From Gp6-AA40 sp050742535 (GTDB lineage: Bacteria > Acidobacteriota > Vicinamibacteria > Vicinamibacterales > UBA2999), in contig JBOGIQ010000016.1 of assembly GCA_050742535.1 (NCBI GenBank), forward strand, positions 1 to 36,705: 36,705 bases of DNA, written 5' to 3'. The position numbers and the translations under genes were made by a program. Of the stretch, positions 33,864 through 36,705 are shown one piece after another. Positions within the stretch are counted from its first letter, which is position 1. Each line of letters starts with the position of its first letter. Below the pieces are notes generated by a model that saw only the letters and a list, made by a program, of their open reading frames with translations, was not told the origin of the DNA and did no database searches.

Positions 33864-35219
33864 TTACGTCTTGCTGCCGAGGCCGAACTTTTCGATCCGG
33901 TAACGCACCTGGTCGCGGTTGATCCCGAGCAGGTGCGCCGCCTGTGTCTGGTTGCCGTTGGCGCGCTCGAGCGCCTGCATCAACAGCTGACGCTCGACCT
34001 CGTCGAGATTGACGCCCTCGGGCGGCAGGCGGAACTGTGTGGGAGCGACGGTCCGCGTCAGGGTCGTGAAATGATCCGGCTCCAGCCAGTCGCCCTCGAC
34101 GAGCAGCATCGCCCGCTCGATGGCATTGCGCAGCTCGCGGACGTTCCCGGGCCATCCATATTGCTGCAACACGTCGGCGGCAGCCGGCGACAGGCCGCGG
34201 ACGCGCTTGCGGAACTCCCGATTGAACCGGTCGCTGTAATAGTCCGCGAGCAAGAGGACGTCGCCGCGGCGCTCCCGCAGCGGCGGCAGCGCGATCGGCA
34301 TCACCTGCAGGCGGTAGAACAGGTCCTCACGGAACTTGCCGGCCTTGACTTCGTTTTCGAGATTCCGGTTGGTGGCCGCGATCACGCGGACATCGACCCG
34401 CAGGTCCGCCAGTCCGCCGACACGCTTGAACGTCTTCTCCTCGAGGAACCGCAGCAGCTTCGCTTGCAGCGCAGGCGTCATCTCGCCGATCTCGTCGAGG
34501 AACACCGTCCCGCCGTCCGCGGTTTCGAACAGGCCTTTCTTCTGCTGTCGCGCGTCGGTGAACGCCCCGCGTTCGTGTCCAAACAGTTCGCTTTCGAGCA
34601 GCTGCTCGGGCAGCGCCGAACAGGTGATGTTCACGAAGGATCGCACGGCCCGTCCGCTGTGGTAGTGGATCGCCTTCGCGGCGAGATCCTTGCCGGTCCC
34701 GGTCTCGCCGGTGAGCAGCACCGTCGAGGCGGGACTGGCGGCCACGCGCGCGAGCAGCGCCTTGACCTGCTTCATCGCCGGCGACTCGCCAATGATGGCG
34801 TCGAAGCTGAACTCGCGCTCCTGATTGCTGCGCAGCGTCCGGACTTCCCGCCGCAGCTGGCTGGTTTCCAGCGCCTTGTCGACGAGCAGCGCCACTTCGT
34901 CGAGATGAAACGGTTTGTTGACGTAGTGGTAGGCACCGAGCTTCATCGCCTCGACGGCGCTCTCGATCGTCGAGTACGCCGTCATCAAAATGACCAGCGT
35001 ATCCGGAGACATTTCCTTGATCCGCCGCAGCACGGAGAGGCCGTCGCCATCCGGGAGCTTGAAGTCGAGGAGCACCAGGTCAACGACGTTCCCAGCCTGG
35101 GTGAGCGCTTCGGCGGCTGTTCCCGCCTCGAGGATGGTGTAGCCTTCCTGTCCGAGTCGTTCCTTCAACGACCAGCGCAGCAGCGCTTCGTCGTCAACAA
35201 TGAGCAGGGTCGCAGCCAC
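33864..35219 (-). CDS. NtrC-family sigma-54-dependent response regulator
   Basis: A 451-residue activator. The receiver domain has D9, D10, phosphoacceptor D52 and K102. The AAA+ domain has Walker A GETGTGKD (171-178), GAFTDA (218-223, the sigma-54 contact loop, with Asp for the usual Gly) and Walker B LDEIGEM (241-247). The C-terminal Fis-type helix-turn-helix (LMQALERANGNQTQAAHLLGINRDQVRYRI) binds DNA. GTG start. It is divergent from the kinase gene and lies near two candidate sigma-54 promoters. Confidence 0.95.
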   Translation of the reverse strand: MAATLLIVDDEALLRWSLKERLGQEGYTILEAGTAAEALTQAGNVVDLVLLDFKLPDGDGLSVLRRIKEMSPDTLVILMTAYSTIESAVEAMKLGAYHYVNKPFHLDEVALLVDKALETSQLRREVRTLRSNQEREFSFDAIIGESPAMKQVKALLARVAASPASTVLLTGETGTGKDLAAKAIHYHSGRAVRSFVNITCSALPEQLLESELFGHERGAFTDARQQKKGLFETADGGTVFLDEIGEMTPALQAKLLRFLEEKTFKRVGGLADLRVDVRVIAATNRNLENEVKAGKFREDLFYRLQVMPIALPPLRERRGDVLLLADYYSDRFNREFRKRVRGLSPAAADVLQQYGWPGNVRELRNAIERAMLLVEGDWLEPDHFTTLTRTVAPTQFRLPPEGVNLDEVERQLLMQALERANGNQTQAAHLLGINRDQVRYRIEKFGLGSKT

Positions 35220-35278
35220 GGTTCAGAGTATATCGGCGTTGCACTACCTGCTGCGCTACGATCAGCACACCCGTCCGC

Positions 35279-36433
35279 ATGACCGAGAACCGTACGTCCA
35301 CGCCGGACCGCCGGCCGGATTACATCCAGCAATTGGCCGATCTCAAAGCGGCTCTGGACCATGCGGCCATTGTCGCGACGACAGACGTCTCCGGCCGGAT
35401 TACGTACGTCAACGACAAGTTCGTCGAAATCTCCGGCTACTCCCGCGACGAGTTGATCGGCCAGGATCACCGCATCATCAATTCCGCATACCACTCGAAG
35501 GAGTTCATCCGCGATCTGTGGCACACGATCGCCAAGGGACACGTCTGGCACGGTGAACTGCGCAACCGGGCAAAGGACGGCCACTTCTACTGGGTCGACA
35601 CCACGATCGTGCCGTTCCTGGACACGCGCGGGAAACCGTATCAGTACATCGCCATTCGTGCGGACATCACGGCGCGGAAGGCGGCCGAAGACCGGCTCGC
35701 GCAGCAGGCGGCCCTCGCGCGCGTCGGACAGATGGCGGCCGTCGTCGCCCACGAGGTCCGCAACCCGCTGGCCGGCATCAAGGGCGCCGTTCAGGTGCTG
35801 ATGTCGCGACGCAGCGGCGATCACAGTGAACTGCCGGTGATGCGCGACATCGTGGCCCGGATCGACGCGCTGAGCGAATTGATCAACGACCTGATGGTCT
35901 TTGCGCGACCACGGCCACCGCGCCTGGCCGTCGTCGAACTTCAGCCGATTGTCGCGGATGCCATCACGATCGTCCGACGCGATCCATCGGCTCACGGCGT
36001 GCAGATCGAGGTCGAGGGCGACGATGTGTCGATCTCGGCCGACGGCGAACTCGTACGTGCCACCGTGCTGAATCTGCTGCTGAACGCGGCGCAGGCCATG
36101 GCGGGCGACGGGCACATCACCGTGCGCACATCACGCCACGACGACGAGGCGTGCATTCAGATTCGGGATACGGGGCCCGGTATCCCGGCCGAGATTCGCG
36201 AGCAGATCTTCGAGCCGTTCTTTACGACAAAAGCCCGCGGTGGCGGTCTCGGACTGCCGATTGCGCGGCGGACGGCAGAACTGCACGGCGGATCGCTGAC
36301 GCTCGAATGCCCGGCGGACGGTGGAACGATCGTCACGATGACGCTGCCGATCCGGCCAACCAAGCCCCTGGCCGATACGGCGACGGCGTCGGCGCCTCAG
36401 GCGCAGATCCGCCCGCAGTCGGCGCGGACGTAG
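35279..36433 (+). CDS. PAS domain histidine kinase, NtrB-like
   Basis: A 384-residue soluble kinase. It has a PAS domain (residues about 25-135; ITYVNDKFVEISGYSRDEL, RNRAKDGHFYWVDTTIVP) and a HisKA segment with phosphoacceptor H158 in AHEVRNPL. The ATP-binding domain has the N box NLLLNAAQAM, G1 DTGPGIP, F FFTTK and G2 GGGLGL. With no membrane helix the signal is probably cytoplasmic, perhaps sensed by PAS. It should phosphorylate the divergent NtrC-type regulator; 59 bp separate the two starts. Confidence 0.95.
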   Translation: MTENRTSTPDRRPDYIQQLADLKAALDHAAIVATTDVSGRITYVNDKFVEISGYSRDELIGQDHRIINSAYHSKEFIRDLWHTIAKGHVWHGELRNRAKDGHFYWVDTTIVPFLDTRGKPYQYIAIRADITARKAAEDRLAQQAALARVGQMAAVVAHEVRNPLAGIKGAVQVLMSRRSGDHSELPVMRDIVARIDALSELINDLMVFARPRPPRLAVVELQPIVADAITIVRRDPSAHGVQIEVEGDDVSISADGELVRATVLNLLLNAAQAMAGDGHITVRTSRHDDEACIQIRDTGPGIPAEIREQIFEPFFTTKARGGGLGLPIARRTAELHGGSLTLECPADGGTIVTMTLPIRPTKPLADTATASAPQAQIRPQSART

Positions 36434-36621
36434 CGGTCACCGGCGCGGCGGAGAAAGGACGCGTCCACCAGCCGCTCCAGGACGTGCGCGCTGGTGGCCG
36501 GCTTCATATTCCAGAGCCGCGACGCCTGCGCAAGTGTCAGCTGCAATCCGGGCATCTCCATGTACTCGCCATAGACGCGTACCAGCAGGTTGATATCGAT
36601 CTCTCGTTCGTCGTCGTGCAT
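36397..36621 (-). CDS. Small winged-helix protein
   Basis: A 74-residue protein with a helix-turn-helix region: LQLTLAQASRLWNMKPATSAHVLERLVDASFLRRAGDRYVRAD. The wing-like end and the pattern of a helix followed by DASFLRRAGD are those of small winged-helix DNA-binding proteins. The ATG follows AGGAA. Its 3' end overlaps the kinase gene by 37 bp on the opposite strand. The target is unknown. Confidence 0.72.
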   Translation of the reverse strand: MHDDEREIDINLLVRVYGEYMEMPGLQLTLAQASRLWNMKPATSAHVLERLVDASFLRRAGDRYVRADCGRICA

Positions 36622-36635
36622 CTCAGTCGTTCCTC

Positions 36636-36690
36636 ATTCCGGCCAACGCCGGACTCTATTGCTACGCCGGCGCGAAGCTGCGCGCCGGCG
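36636..36690. repeat. Palindromic repeats at the window end
   Basis: A diverged copy of the valS/rluB-type element (CCGGCCAACGCCGGACTC, near 36639-36656) followed by a perfect 10-bp stem, CGCCGGCGCG (36665-36674) with CGCGCCGGCG (36681-36690). It lies upstream of the winged-helix gene. The last 84 bases of the window hold no gene. Confidence 0.6.
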
Positions 36691-36705
36691 AACCACGCGG
36701 AACCA

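Overview
The window is GC-rich and gene-dense and has no rRNA or tRNA gene that I can see. The mix of a VWFA-related secreted protein, a PQQ dehydrogenase paired with a small cytochrome c, M28 and S46 peptidases, split B12 mutase subunits, an actinobacterial-type valyl-tRNA synthetase and many palindromic repeats suggests an Acidobacteriota genome, most likely class Vicinamibacteria. This placement is inference, since no marker alignment was possible.

Layout. 1-4721 (minus): a translationally coupled chain of acyl-CoA mutase large subunit, B12-binding subunit, response regulator and valS (cut by the left edge). 4735-6812 (plus): a four-helix-bundle (23S rRNA IVP/S23 family) domain bracketed by inverted word arrays and continuous in frame with a glutamate dehydrogenase. 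6813-11277 (minus): VWA protein, polytopic membrane protein, methyltransferase. 11383-12528 (plus): acyl-CoA dehydrogenase. 12599-15794 (minus): M28 peptidase, DUF3237 protein, degenerate acyl-CoA dehydrogenase-like protein. 15909-18325 (plus): cytochrome c and PQQ dehydrogenase. 18397-23245 (minus): rpsA, HU/IHF, HIT protein, S46 peptidase, with a roughly 300-nt rpsA leader. 23701-25837 (plus): DUF6335 protein, ECF sigma factor and two small membrane proteins. 25842-26498 (minus): cmk. 26595-28524 (plus): alpha/beta hydrolase and rluB. 28544-31716 (minus): site-2 protease, trpS, scpA, scpB. 31936-36621: a stress and two-component region with uspA, a scar of two broken genes, a DUF2383 gene, an NtrC-type regulator, its PAS histidine kinase and a small winged-helix protein.

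Three themes go beyond ordinary genes. First, several families of palindromic repeats are scattered through the window. One lies in frame inside both valS and rluB and gives both proteins an NPA(E/K)AGLH peptide; another separates convergent stop codons. Second, short reiterated words (GAACC, TGGGTAGCC, AACTCCCA, CTTTTCCA types) occur as inverted arrays that bracket single genes (the four-helix-bundle gene, the DUF6335 gene, scpB). Third, uspA and the DUF2383 gene each have a candidate sigma-54 promoter with GG-N10-GC spacing and a related 16-bp site (13 of 16 identical) about 95-115 bp upstream. Both lie next to an NtrC-type activator and its kinase, which suggests a compact local regulon.
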